30,000 bases of DNA from an uncultured Draconibacterium sp. (GTDB lineage: Bacteria; Bacteroidota; Bacteroidia; Bacteroidales; Prolixibacteraceae): assembly GCF_963675065.1 (NCBI RefSeq), contig NZ_OY775906.1, forward strand, positions 1 to 30,000, given 5' to 3'. The notes beneath the pieces are model-generated. The model was given only the letters and a program-made list of their open reading frames with translations, had not been told where the DNA came from and ran no database searches. Within the stretch, counting starts at the first letter, position 1; every line of letters starts with the position of its first letter. Position numbers and translations under genes: made by a program. Shown in pieces: positions 1-8,101 of the stretch.

Positions 1-351
1 GGTAGCATGTACAACCAGCCGGTTGAAGTTCTGGATGTCTGGTCGGAAGAAAATCCCGATGGAAAGTACATGCCTTATTCCTCTGGAACCAACTCTCAAA
101 TCAATCGCCTCCATGGCTATTTAAGTAACAGTAATGCAGCAGTGAGTGACGCTTCATTTATCCGACTAAAAAACATTCAACTTGCCTATCAGCTGCAGAT
201 TAATAAGTATTTGCAGAGTGCCCGGTTTTATGTACAGGGGCAAAACCTGTTAACCATCAGCGACTATTTTGGTCTGGATCCGGAATTCTCTTTATCCGGC
301 TATTTGCCTCCATTAAAAACATGGTCATTCGGAATTCAGCTTAACTTTTAA
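1..351 (+). CDS. SusC/RagA-type TonB-dependent outer-membrane receptor, C-terminal fragment
   Basis: Only the last 116 codons are present; the reading frame is open from base 1, so the gene starts outside the window and the first in-frame ATG at 7 is not a real start. The text is typical of the last beta strands of a SusC/RagA barrel: a segment around SDASFIRLKNIQLAYQL, then a strand containing FYVQGQNLLTISDYFGLDPE, and a final GIQLNF ending in a C-terminal aromatic residue as outer-membrane barrels do. Such receptors import oligosaccharides or peptides across the outer membrane using TonB energy, with a SusD lipoprotein as lid. A SusD gene follows after 11 nt, which supports the call. The substrate cannot be read from this fragment. 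Confidence 0.9.
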   Translation, partial: GSMYNQPVEVLDVWSEENPDGKYMPYSSGTNSQINRLHGYLSNSNAAVSDASFIRLKNIQLAYQLQINKYLQSARFYVQGQNLLTISDYFGLDPEFSLSGYLPPLKTWSFGIQLNF

Positions 352-362
352 AAACGTATCCA

Positions 363-1730
363 ATGAAAAAAATATCATTCCTTTTTTGTCTGGGAGTATT
401 ACTCCTCATTTCCTGCGAAGAACTGGTTGAAGTAGATAATCCTACCAATCAACTGGGAACTGAACAGGTATTTGAAACTATTCAGACTGCAAATGCAGCA
501 ATGGCAGGTCTCTATGCCGATTTGCGCGATCGGTCACTAATTTCCGGGGCCGGATATTATTCGGTCAGCACACTTACTGCATCATACGCCGATGACCTGG
601 ATTGCTACAACAATGACCAGAACGGTAATATGGATATCTACCACAACCAACAACAGGTAAGCAACAGGATTATTGCAAGCCTGTGGAATACAACTTATAC
701 GCAGGTTTATTATACTAATTCCATCATTCACGGAGCTGAACTTTCCACATCCCTTTCCACAGAAGATAAAAATCAACTAAAAGGAGAAGCTTTACTGATA
801 CGCTCCCTGCTTTATTTTTACCTGCACAGGCTATTTGGAGCTATTCCATATACAAGCAGTATTGATTATGAATATAACAGAAGTCTGACAAAAACTGAAT
901 CAGCCGTTCTGCTTGAACAACTGGAATCGGACCTGAACGAAGCCATTTCACTGTTGAATGACAATTACCGCAATACACAACGTATCTATCCCAATCGTAA
1001 AGTTGCGGAATTGGTATTGGCCAATGTATACCTAACGGAACAAAAGTATCAGCTGGCCGAGCAAATGGCCTCCGGAATATTGCAATCGTCCTTATACGCT
1101 TTCCAGCCAGACCTGAACGAAGTGTTTCATAACACAGGTAGCCATATTCTATGGCAACTCAGCCCGCAAAATAGTGGCGATGCCACAAAAGAAGCATCAT
1201 TCTATTATTTCTCTGATGCAGCACCGCATGCTTATGCGTTATCCGATGACCTTGTCGGCAGTTTTGCAGAAAATGATTTGCGTAAACAGAGCTGGATGAC
1301 ACAGGTCAGTTTTAACGATGATTCCTGGTACAGACCTTACAAATACAAAAATTTATCCGGTACCAATAACAATGAATATTCCGTTGTTTTCCGGCTGGAA
1401 GAGGTTTATTTTATACTCGCAGAGGCACTGGCTAAACAAAACCGGCAGGATGAAGCCTTGCCCTACCTAAATGCCACGCGAGAACGAGCCGGACTGGACG
1501 CGCTTACCAATCTATCCCCAGAAGAATTTATAACAGAACTGCTGGCCGAAAAAAGACGAGAGTTCTTTACCGAATTCGGACACCGTTTCTTTGATCTGAA
1601 ACGCCTGGAACGCCTGGATGAATTAAACAGTACAAAACCCAACTGGGAAGACTTTAAAGCCCGGTGGCCTTTGCCCCAGAGTGAGTTATTGCTCAACGCC
1701 AATTTATATCCACAAAATGAAGGTTATTAG
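363..1730 (+). CDS. RagB/SusD family surface lipoprotein
   Basis: 455 residues, near the usual SusD size. It begins with a lipoprotein signal peptide and a lipobox ending LISC, with C18 as the lipidated cysteine. The C-terminal half has the usual SusD features: EEVYFILAEALAK, a LNATRERAGLD helix, then LLAEKRREFFTEFGHRFFDLKR and a closing WPLPQSEL...NP-like tail. SusD proteins cap SusC barrels and capture the substrate at the cell surface. It sits 11 nt after the SusC gene and 2 nt before the S9 peptidase gene, so the three are almost certainly one operon. The peptidase neighbour suggests a peptide or protein rather than a glycan substrate, but that is inference. Confidence 0.93.
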   Translation: MKKISFLFCLGVLLLISCEELVEVDNPTNQLGTEQVFETIQTANAAMAGLYADLRDRSLISGAGYYSVSTLTASYADDLDCYNNDQNGNMDIYHNQQQVSNRIIASLWNTTYTQVYYTNSIIHGAELSTSLSTEDKNQLKGEALLIRSLLYFYLHRLFGAIPYTSSIDYEYNRSLTKTESAVLLEQLESDLNEAISLLNDNYRNTQRIYPNRKVAELVLANVYLTEQKYQLAEQMASGILQSSLYAFQPDLNEVFHNTGSHILWQLSPQNSGDATKEASFYYFSDAAPHAYALSDDLVGSFAENDLRKQSWMTQVSFNDDSWYRPYKYKNLSGTNNNEYSVVFRLEEVYFILAEALAKQNRQDEALPYLNATRERAGLDALTNLSPEEFITELLAEKRREFFTEFGHRFFDLKRLERLDELNSTKPNWEDFKARWPLPQSELLLNANLYPQNEGY

Positions 1731-1732
1731 TT

Positions 1733-4237
1733 ATGAAGCGCCTATATCCTTTATTGTTACTATTCCTGTTCCTGCTGCTTGCGGCAGGGCAGGAATTAAC
1801 AGCACAAGGTCATTCAGATCTAAAGAATGAACTTAGTAGCTATTTCCGATTGCTCTCCCTAAAAATGAGCGAAAATGGCAGATGGTTAACTGCGTGGAAA
1901 GCATACGACCAAAACAGAGATACGCTGCTAATATTTGACAGTACTGAGCCGGGAAAACCGGTGGAGCACCGGATAAAAGTTAAAAGTGCTGCCTTTGTGG
2001 GTACGAACCTTTTACTTACAACCAGGTTGGGCCAGGCAGAACTACTGGAGCTACCCGAATTTAAAAGCACCCACTATGCCGGCGTAAAGAATGCGCAAGT
2101 ATTAGAAAACAAGAAACAGTTTTTGCTACACTATAATAAACAAGAACAGAACAAACTTGAACTGCGCCAAAGTGATGGCCACCTTTTGAATGTTGTTAAC
2201 CGGGTGGTCCGGTTCTTTGTCACAAAAGAGAATCATATTTATGCCTTTGCTGAAAATCCGGATCAAGGTTACGATGTTTTTCGCATCATGGAAAATACCA
2301 TCAAAAAGGTATATTATACAAGTAACAAGATTTCATATCTGGATGTTGCCAAAGACGGACAGGAGCTTATAATTCATGAACAAAACCAGCAAGATTCTGT
2401 GTCAAATCTCGTTTTTCTGGATGTCCAGGCTAAAAAAAGCTATCCTTTGAATGAAATTCTGCCAACAACTTTCCAACGGGCATTTACGGATGAAATCGGG
2501 GATGGTGTTCATTTTTTAAAACTGATAATACCCAAAAAACTACAGCAGAATGAAATGGTAGACATCTGGCGGGGTAATGATAAAAGATTGGTAGAAAAGT
2601 TTTATCCTCCAATTACAGTCATGACTTACATTTGGAAACCCCGTGAACATTTTATCCGAAGAGCAGGGACAGATAAGCAGCCAAAAGCGCTTAATATAAG
2701 GAACAAAAGATACTTTTTATGCATTGATCCATGGAAGCTACAGGACTACCTGTCGGATCAACCACCTATACAATTGTTTTTATATGATCTGAAAGATGAC
2801 AATTATGAAGTGTTAGACACCATTGCTCCTGAATATTATCTCTCCGGAAATGGGAATTATGCCCTTTCTCCCGTTGAAAATGGATGGAAGCTCTATCATC
2901 TTCCTTCGAAAGGCACAAAGGTTATTGAAGGAAAACATTTAAGTATGCCATGGTTTTCAACCGATGGTAAGTTCATTATTTTTCAAGGAGAAGGCGCAAT
3001 ATGGCAATGGGACATAAAAACAGAAACTCTTACCTGTCTGGCAAAATTTGATGAATACATTACCAAAATTGCAAACTACGAGCGTGAGGACGTCTCTTCT
3101 ACTTATGGTCAATTTTTCATACAACAGGTAAATCTGTCTAAACCCCTGTTAATTGAATTATACGATCCTGAAACCAACCAGACCGGGTACAGCATTTGGA
3201 ATAAAGGGAAAACAGAAATTATTATCCCTCCAACATCCCATTACATCAGTTCTCTGACTTACAATCAATCACTAAACTGCTTCTCCTGGTTGGAAGAAAA
3301 TTACAATCAACCTTCTCGGCTGGTTTGTAAAAAAACTGATAAAAATCCGGTTACTGTTTTTCAAAGCAACCAAAAGAATAAAACCATTTTTTCTCTTAAA
3401 CAAGAAATAATCAGCTATACTAACAGTCAAGGAACTCCGCTAAAAGGAATTTTGTATTACCCATTCAAATACAAGTCGTCTCTGAAATATCCAATGGTCG
3501 TACATATTTATGAAAAGCAATACCGGCTTGCAAACCGATGTCCTTTCCCCTCTTTATACGAAGGTATAGGTTTTAATATCAGGTTGCTTCTCGAACAGGG
3601 ATATTTTGTGTATTTACCCGACATTGAAATCTCCGGTAAAAATGGACCTGGTATAGATGCACTGGATTGTGTTAATCATGCACTCGATGCATTGGCATAT
3701 AATCCAACGATTAACAAAGAAAAAACAGGACTGATTGGACACTCTTTTGGAGGATATGAAACCGATTATATTTCAACCCGATCAGATCGTTTTGCCACTT
3801 TTGTTTCCGGTTCCGGTCATAGCGACATCGTTTGGGATAGCCATTCTTTTAATTACGGTTTTCAGATACCTGATTATGTCAGGATTGAAGCTAATATGTA
3901 TAAGTTGGGTGTACCTTTTTCTGCCGACAAAGGTCTCTACTTTAAAAACAACCCTGCCTATCACGCGGAAAAAGTGAATGCACCGGTATTACTTTGGACA
4001 GGCACAGAGGATAAAAATGTGACGCCGGATCACACCATGGCATTCTACAACGCCTTATGCAGAAATAAAAAAGATGTCATTGCTCTGTTTTATAAAAATG
4101 AAGGACATGTATTGTTTCAACAACAAACACAAAATGACCTGACAAGCCGAATTATGGATTGGTTTAATTACTTTTTACAGGACAGTGTTGAATGTGAATG
4201 GATAAGTGAGGGGATGAGCAAAAAGGATGCTCAGTAG
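1733..4237 (+). CDS. Secreted S9 family prolyl oligopeptidase
   Basis: 834 residues with an N-terminal signal peptide (hydrophobic stretch in residues 4-20, cleavage probably near TAQG). Residues about 30-560 look like the irregular beta propeller that gates S9 peptidases; an alpha/beta hydrolase domain follows. The catalytic triad can be read: Ser671 in GHSFGGYE, Asp760 in GTEDKNV and His792 in NEGHVLF. S9 enzymes cleave short peptides, often after proline. The gene begins 2 nt after the SusD stop, implying coupled expression. Its stop codon (4235-4237) lies inside the terminator hairpin. It could be a periplasmic enzyme that digests peptides brought in by the SusCD pair; that role is inferred from position. 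Confidence 0.9.
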   Translation: MKRLYPLLLLFLFLLLAAGQELTAQGHSDLKNELSSYFRLLSLKMSENGRWLTAWKAYDQNRDTLLIFDSTEPGKPVEHRIKVKSAAFVGTNLLLTTRLGQAELLELPEFKSTHYAGVKNAQVLENKKQFLLHYNKQEQNKLELRQSDGHLLNVVNRVVRFFVTKENHIYAFAENPDQGYDVFRIMENTIKKVYYTSNKISYLDVAKDGQELIIHEQNQQDSVSNLVFLDVQAKKSYPLNEILPTTFQRAFTDEIGDGVHFLKLIIPKKLQQNEMVDIWRGNDKRLVEKFYPPITVMTYIWKPREHFIRRAGTDKQPKALNIRNKRYFLCIDPWKLQDYLSDQPPIQLFLYDLKDDNYEVLDTIAPEYYLSGNGNYALSPVENGWKLYHLPSKGTKVIEGKHLSMPWFSTDGKFIIFQGEGAIWQWDIKTETLTCLAKFDEYITKIANYEREDVSSTYGQFFIQQVNLSKPLLIELYDPETNQTGYSIWNKGKTEIIIPPTSHYISSLTYNQSLNCFSWLEENYNQPSRLVCKKTDKNPVTVFQSNQKNKTIFSLKQEIISYTNSQGTPLKGILYYPFKYKSSLKYPMVVHIYEKQYRLANRCPFPSLYEGIGFNIRLLLEQGYFVYLPDIEISGKNGPGIDALDCVNHALDALAYNPTINKEKTGLIGHSFGGYETDYISTRSDRFATFVSGSGHSDIVWDSHSFNYGFQIPDYVRIEANMYKLGVPFSADKGLYFKNNPAYHAEKVNAPVLLWTGTEDKNVTPDHTMAFYNALCRNKKDVIALFYKNEGHVLFQQQTQNDLTSRIMDWFNYFLQDSVECEWISEGMSKKDAQ

Positions 4238-4250
4238 AGCATCCTTTCTT
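4222..4250. terminator. Bidirectional rho-independent terminator between convergent genes
   Basis: A perfect 11-bp stem AAAGGATGCTC / GAGCATCCTTT (4222-4232 and 4237-4247) with an AGTA loop is followed by CTT TTTG on plus. On minus, the A-run before the stem becomes a T-run after it. It can end the SusCD-S9 operon from one side and the DUF6520 gene from the other. The plus-strand stop codon TAG falls in the loop and the first base of the right arm. Confidence 0.85.
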
Positions 4251-4254
4251 TTTG

Positions 4255-4521
4255 CTACTGTTTGTACAATGGGACACCGCACATTGTTTCACCTTCACGG
4301 CTCAGGTTGTGCGTAATATTACTCTCATCCGTCCAGGTACAGGCCTGTCCAGGGATGGTACTACAATCGACACCTGCGGATACACACTGACTGGTTGAGC
4401 TATCAAAATAATAGCCGGGTTCTGATGAATCCAAACTTTTTGCCGCATGACTGGCAAGTGCTGCACCAACTGCAAAAAGTACAATCGCAACTGGCAGAAA
4501 CATTCTTTTTAACTTTTTCAT
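4255..4521 (-). CDS. Small secreted four-cysteine protein, DUF6520-like
   Basis: 88 residues. It starts MKKLKRMFLPVAIVLFAVG, a short signal peptide ending near SHAA, followed by a mature part of about 60 residues with four cysteines (C46, C53, C61, C81) and many Ser, Thr and Asp. This layout matches the DUF6520/NVEALA-like small exported proteins that occur in Bacteroidota beside MauE/DoxX membrane proteins; the family assignment is from memory. The function of the family is unknown. It lies 17 nt downstream of the MauE-like gene on the same strand, so the two are probably co-transcribed. The even number of cysteines in an exported peptide fits disulphide formation aided by the neighbour, which is inference. 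Confidence 0.75.
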   Translation of the reverse strand: MKKLKRMFLPVAIVLFAVGAALASHAAKSLDSSEPGYYFDSSTSQCVSAGVDCSTIPGQACTWTDESNITHNLSREGETMCGVPLYKQ

Positions 4522-4538
4522 GTTTACAGAATTTAAAT

Positions 4539-6071
4539 TTACTGCCTACTCTCTTCATGGTTTTCGGCTTCCCCCATTTGATAATTGAGTGTCACAGCCT
4601 GCGCAAAACTGTAACGCACTATTTCATTGCCGGACAAAATGAATAAGTATTTGTCCGTTGCAAATAGCCGGGACATTCTTTCTTCTCCCCTGTTATAGAC
4701 ATAAAAGCTGCCCAGGTATCCCTGAACACTTGTTTTGTACATATCGACAACCACTGCTTGTTTCCACTGCTCTCTGGATTCAAATTTTCCCCTGAGCATA
4801 GAAACATTAAACAGCAATTTCCCATGAACCACGGATCTCTTATTGACAAGCATTGGCACCGAATTCATTTTGTGTTGTCCGTTGGAAAGCAAACGCACCT
4901 GCACCTTTGCCCTAAATGTTGTATCAATCGTGTTTAACTCCCGCAGCAGATTTAATTTCTGGTCTATCACCAGGTACTGATTACGATAGGAATAAATATA
5001 GATGAGTTCCTTACCCGCATCATCCCAAAGCAATTGTCCGTCGGTGTCGAATATCCCGTCAACCTGCTTTTTGAGTAAGCTATGATTGAGTTGTATTCTG
5101 GGACTATCCTGGAGATTCAGCGTGCCAAGCACCCACGATTTTGTCTGGCTGCTTTGCGCCCGAAAGGCAAACCGAACAGAATCAATTACCTGTAGCTGTG
5201 AAAAATAACAATCATCAGCACTGATGGTATAAGCCAGCGAATCGCCCAGTTGTCCCCGATAGATTACCGGAACAGTACCATCAAAAAGATAGAAATGAGG
5301 AGGCTTAACCTCTACCTGAATGAAACGAAATGGGTGCTTATCATCATCCAGTTCTATTTTTAAGGTCTCCATTCTTGTAAGAGCAGTATCTATGGTGGTA
5401 AGCACTAAAGGTGCGGTTATATTTCCCAGGTAAATTTTCCCTTCGGCTATGCCGGCAAAATAGTAGGAGTTTACCCCCAGATCAAATGCCTTTTCATCAC
5501 GGATCGGGTGCAGACCAAACCGGCGAATAAAATTGTTTTCCTTTTTTATGATATGCTCAGATGATAAAAAAAGCCCCACTACAACTCCAACCGCAAGCAA
5601 TGACGGAAATAACAGTTTTAGAAGCACAATTCGTTTTTTAGTAAGCTTCTCTTTTTCTGAAAATACAATTGCAAGAAGTGCCAATAACGCAAAGGCTATA
5701 TTAAAAATCAGATGTTGGGTCCAGTTCATTTTCTCAATGAATCCTCCACAGGAACAGGGAATAAAATCACTGTAATTCAGAATCAGGTAGATATAGACCG
5801 TGAAGGCAATCATTAGAAAAAAAGAGCCGTACAGGCCCATAAGTCGGGAGTTCTTTTGAACCAACAAGAGAGACAATACCAGTTCTATTACTATTACAGC
5901 AGGGCCAATTATACCGGCATAGGCACTGAGTAACGGAGACTGAGCAAGCTGCACAGTAAACGTCTCATAGTCCAGCAATTTACTGAATCCTGAATACACA
6001 AAGAGCAGGACGTACAGATACGAGCTTAAAGGAATAAGAACTGAGAAACGTACTGTCTGGAGCTTTTTCAT
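4539..6071 (-). CDS. MauE/DoxX-type redox-associated membrane protein with C-terminal propeller-like domain
   Basis: 510 residues from the preferred start MKKLQTVRFS (ATG at 6071); a longer reading to 6125 adds 18 unlikely residues. Four to five membrane segments lie in roughly the first 180 residues. A CSCGG motif (C106 and C108) stands between the third and fourth segments, as in MauE-like proteins that exchange thiols or disulphides with periplasmic partners. The remaining 340 or so residues are hydrophilic, with repeated strand patterns (for example KIYLGNI, HFYLFDGTVPVIY, YLFILSGNEIVRYS) like six-bladed propeller proteins of Bacteroidota. The DUF6520-like gene follows after 17 nt. The membrane-domain call is fairly firm; the propeller is a reading of the pattern only. 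Confidence 0.8.
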   Translation of the reverse strand: MKKLQTVRFSVLIPLSSYLYVLLFVYSGFSKLLDYETFTVQLAQSPLLSAYAGIIGPAVIVIELVLSLLLVQKNSRLMGLYGSFFLMIAFTVYIYLILNYSDFIPCSCGGFIEKMNWTQHLIFNIAFALLALLAIVFSEKEKLTKKRIVLLKLLFPSLLAVGVVVGLFLSSEHIIKKENNFIRRFGLHPIRDEKAFDLGVNSYYFAGIAEGKIYLGNITAPLVLTTIDTALTRMETLKIELDDDKHPFRFIQVEVKPPHFYLFDGTVPVIYRGQLGDSLAYTISADDCYFSQLQVIDSVRFAFRAQSSQTKSWVLGTLNLQDSPRIQLNHSLLKKQVDGIFDTDGQLLWDDAGKELIYIYSYRNQYLVIDQKLNLLRELNTIDTTFRAKVQVRLLSNGQHKMNSVPMLVNKRSVVHGKLLFNVSMLRGKFESREQWKQAVVVDMYKTSVQGYLGSFYVYNRGEERMSRLFATDKYLFILSGNEIVRYSFAQAVTLNYQMGEAENHEESRQ

Positions 6072-6205
6072 AGCAGAAAATTTGTTTGTTTTAAAGGTCA
6101 GTCTGATGGAGAACATTATCCGCAAAGCAGTTGACTAATTTGTTGCGAATGCATTCTTGCTTTTACAGTAAATAGTAAGGGCCACTTTGGGCATGAACAC
6201 ATTTT

Positions 6206-6213
6206 CAAAGGTA
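6206..6213 (-). promoter_or_regulatory. Candidate -7 promoter box for the MauE-like/DUF6520-like operon
   Basis: The minus strand reads TACCTTTG, an exact match to the Bacteroidota -7 consensus TAnnTTTG. A TTG at 6230-6228 is the only nearby -33 candidate, but its 14-nt spacing is shorter than the usual 19 or so. The box is about 135 nt upstream of the preferred ATG at 6071, giving a long leader. Confidence 0.5.
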
Positions 6214-6245
6214 CGTGTGTGCCGGGTCAATCCTCTAAACCTAAA

Positions 6246-6283
6246 TTAAGAATTGGAAGAATCCAGGTGAAGAAAATTCTTAA
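6246..6283. promoter_or_regulatory. Spaced inverted repeat upstream of the MauE-like promoter
   Basis: TTAAGAATT (6246-6254) and AATTCTTAA (6275-6283) are perfect 9-bp arms separated by 20 nt. The pair lies just upstream of the promoter box at 6206-6213 and downstream of the Crp-like gene, so it could be a binding site for a dimeric regulator. The role is inferred from position only. Confidence 0.35.
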
Positions 6284-6377
6284 GGCTACGATAAGTAACC
6301 ATTGTAAAAAACAGAGTATGAAAAGAGAATTATTGCAGTTGATGATCCTATTACATGAAATTAAAACTACCTAACAA

Positions 6378-6989
6378 TCAAGGATGGCCTTTCTCCCGAA
6401 GCATTTTACTAAGCGTCTGAGGGGCTATGTTCAAATAAGAAGCTATGATTTCTTTTGACACTTTTAACTCGATACCCGGATGTGATGTCAATAAATGCAG
6501 GTATCTCTCCCAGGGCGAGTTCATGGCTAATTGCCGGGATCTCTGCGCAAAATAATACACATATTGCAACGAAACACAACGTTCAAAAACACTCGCTTCC
6601 GGGAAAGCCTTATAAATTTCCTGAAGTTGGCGGTAGGAAATGGAAAGTAACAAACTTCCTGACATCACTTCAATATTAACATCTGAAGTCTTGCGCTGGA
6701 AGAAACTCACAGGATCACACACTATACTATGCTCCTTCCAAAGTATCGAGGTCAGGTCTCTGCCGGAACGATCATCAAAATAGAAACAACGGGCAAGCCC
6801 TTTTTCCACAAAATACATATAATCTGATGGGTGCCCGACATTAAGCAACAATGATCGGTACCTGTGCTCGGTTATAGTCAGCTGCTCGTTAATTGCGGCA
6901 ATAAGTGCATCCACATAAGACCGCTCTGTAAGCTTTTTAGGCAAGGGCCTCATTTTAAAAATAACGTCATATAAACTGTGTTTTTCCAT
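6378..6989 (-). CDS. Crp/Fnr family transcriptional regulator
   Basis: 203 residues from the preferred start MEKHSLYDVIFK at 6989. The frame stays open to an ATG at 7133, which would overlap the end of the upstream antiterminator gene by 14 nt, but the extra 48 residues are not family-like and 203 is closer to the usual length. The middle has a cyclic-nucleotide-binding-like fold (GHPSDYMYFVEKGLARCFYF). The end has a helix-turn-helix, VSKEIIASYLNIAPQTLSKM. Bacteroidota paralogues of this kind usually lack clear cAMP-binding residues, and no convincing phosphate-binding motif is visible here. It lies between the antiterminator gene and the MauE-like operon, all on the minus strand, and could control the latter; that is inference. 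Confidence 0.85.
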   Translation of the reverse strand: MEKHSLYDVIFKMRPLPKKLTERSYVDALIAAINEQLTITEHRYRSLLLNVGHPSDYMYFVEKGLARCFYFDDRSGRDLTSILWKEHSIVCDPVSFFQRKTSDVNIEVMSGSLLLSISYRQLQEIYKAFPEASVFERCVSLQYVYYFAQRSRQLAMNSPWERYLHLLTSHPGIELKVSKEIIASYLNIAPQTLSKMLREKGHP

Positions 6990-7033
6990 AGTTAACGATT
7001 TAGGAGTTCGGTTAAAATAATAAGGTATAAGTG

Positions 7034-7050
7034 TCTCCTCTAAAAGGAGA
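7034..7050. other. Short hairpin in the leader of the Crp-like gene
   Basis: TCTCCT, loop CTAAA, AGGAGA form a perfect 6-bp stem about 45 nt upstream of the preferred Crp-like ATG on the minus strand. No T-run follows on that strand, so it is not a clear terminator; it might affect translation or mRNA stability. Confidence 0.3.
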
Positions 7051-7119
7051 AATTGCATTTTTTTTGAATATAACGAGATCGCTCGAGTAAGACTATTCAA
7101 ATTTTTGATGTGACGCTTA

Positions 7120-7656
7120 TCAAAGTTTTTCAAGATCTGACTGGCATATGTCGATAAATACGGAGTGACTGATCGCTTTCAGGTGAATACCAAACCGGCT
7201 TTTATTACGTCGTTTTACCAGAATTCCTTCATGTCCTTTTAACGGACCGGAAACAATACGTACATGTTCTCCACCGGAGAATTGATTTTCTACTGTAATC
7301 ACATTCCCCATTTCCAGCATTTTCCGTATTCCATCTACCTCCTTTTCTGTTATTGTGGATGGTTTACCGGCAAAAGAAACGAAGTTTACCACCTGAGATA
7401 TTCTTCGAATGGTATATATTTCATGGTGATAAGTAAATACAAATAAATAATTGGGGAATAGTGGGTCCCAGATCTTTTTTCGTTGTCTGTTTTTCCACAG
7501 TTTTGTTTTGGGAATTGAAGGACAGAAAACTTCATATCCATGACTAGCGAGTATCTGTGTCGCAATTCTTTCATTGCGTGAGCGAAGATAAAAAACATGC
7601 CAGGCTCTTTTCACAAAAGAACGATGTCCTTCCTTATTAATAATTTTGTTTGTCAT
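7120..7656 (-). CDS. NusG-family transcription antiterminator, UpxY-like
   Basis: 178 residues from the start MTNKIINKEGH at 7656; an upstream ATG at 7716 would add 20 residues. The NusG N-terminal domain runs from RAWHVFYLRSRNE through PLFPNYLFVF to about residue 115. A KOW segment follows (HVRIVSGPLKGHEGIL). Specialised NusG paralogues such as UpxY ride with RNA polymerase and let it read through leaders of long operons, classically capsule or exopolysaccharide clusters that begin with the gene itself. No polysaccharide genes follow here: downstream on the same strand are the Crp-like regulator and the MauE-like pair. It may act in trans or be a remnant of a larger locus. The family call is firm, the target unknown. 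Confidence 0.87.
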   Translation of the reverse strand: MTNKIINKEGHRSFVKRAWHVFYLRSRNERIATQILASHGYEVFCPSIPKTKLWKNRQRKKIWDPLFPNYLFVFTYHHEIYTIRRISQVVNFVSFAGKPSTITEKEVDGIRKMLEMGNVITVENQFSGGEHVRIVSGPLKGHEGILVKRRNKSRFGIHLKAISHSVFIDICQSDLEKL

Positions 7657-7859
7657 TGCCAGGTGCTCTATGGTTAATATTACTACATCTCTCTCTGGTA
7701 TAATCATTACAAGCAAGGAGAAAACGCCCTTTAATCTCGTCCTCTAATTGAAGTCCCTTTGTTATTATTTAAAAGGTATGCTACACTCAGGTTGACTATT
7801 TTTTACATTCTACAGGTCTTTCTTTACTAAATGATTGGTCTGCGAATGTCGGGAAACAT

Positions 7860-7867
7860 CAAATTTA
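7860..7867 (-). promoter_or_regulatory. Candidate -7 box for the UpxY-like gene
   Basis: The minus strand reads TAAATTTG, matching TAnnTTTG. It would give a leader of about 140-200 nt, consistent with regulated antiterminator leaders. No well-spaced -33 TTG is visible, so support is weak. Confidence 0.35.
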
Positions 7868-7955
7868 TTATAAGGCTATCTATAGTTAAGGTGCATGCCA
7901 AAGGCAGGTCACTTAGCACGAATAAAACGGGCAAAACGTCCACTTTTATACCTAC

Positions 7956-7970
7956 CATACGGTATGTAAA
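7956..7970. promoter_or_regulatory. Putative TetR operator, copy 1
   Basis: A palindrome CATAC-G-GTATG at 7956-7966 overlaps the word GGTATGTAAA (7961-7970). The same 10-base word occurs in reverse orientation at 8733-8742, before the ketosynthase gene. The shared word on both sides of the TetR gene suggests a binding site for that regulator. Confidence 0.45.
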
Positions 7971-8045
7971 TATATAGAAAAATTATACAAACAAAAAAAT
8001 GAGTATCTCCAACGATGATAATTTATACCATAAAAGATGATTGTT

Positions 8046-8079
8046 TTGCTAGATTTATCAACCTTTTTAAGTAAGTTTG
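8046..8079 (+). promoter_or_regulatory. Promoter of the TetR gene
   Basis: TAAGTTTG at 8072-8079 matches the -7 consensus TAnnTTTG exactly. TTG at 8046-8048, inside TTTTG, lies 23 nt upstream as a -33 element. The TetR ATG is 22 nt downstream of the box, a short leader typical of the phylum. Confidence 0.65.
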
Positions 8080-8101
8080 TTAGTAATAGATCATCAATAT
8101 C

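Larger units (their letters stand above)
7717..8101. other. Divergent intergenic region between UpxY-like and TetR genes
   Basis: No gene is supported here. It holds an outward minus-strand -7 candidate (7860-7867), a short TGCC-AAA-GGCA hairpin near 7896-7906, a palindrome CATAC-G-GTATG (7956-7966), and a plus-strand promoter (-7 at 8072-8079). The base composition is AT-rich. Confidence 0.6.

Noticed and set aside
7..351. A complete 114-residue gene starting at the ATG at 7
   Set aside because: The frame is open to base 1 and the text is the end of a SusC barrel, so it is a truncated gene.
4302..4646. Alternative-frame ORFs over the DUF6520-like gene
   Set aside because: Only the 4255-4521 frame gives a signal peptide and paired cysteines; the others lack a start context or motif.
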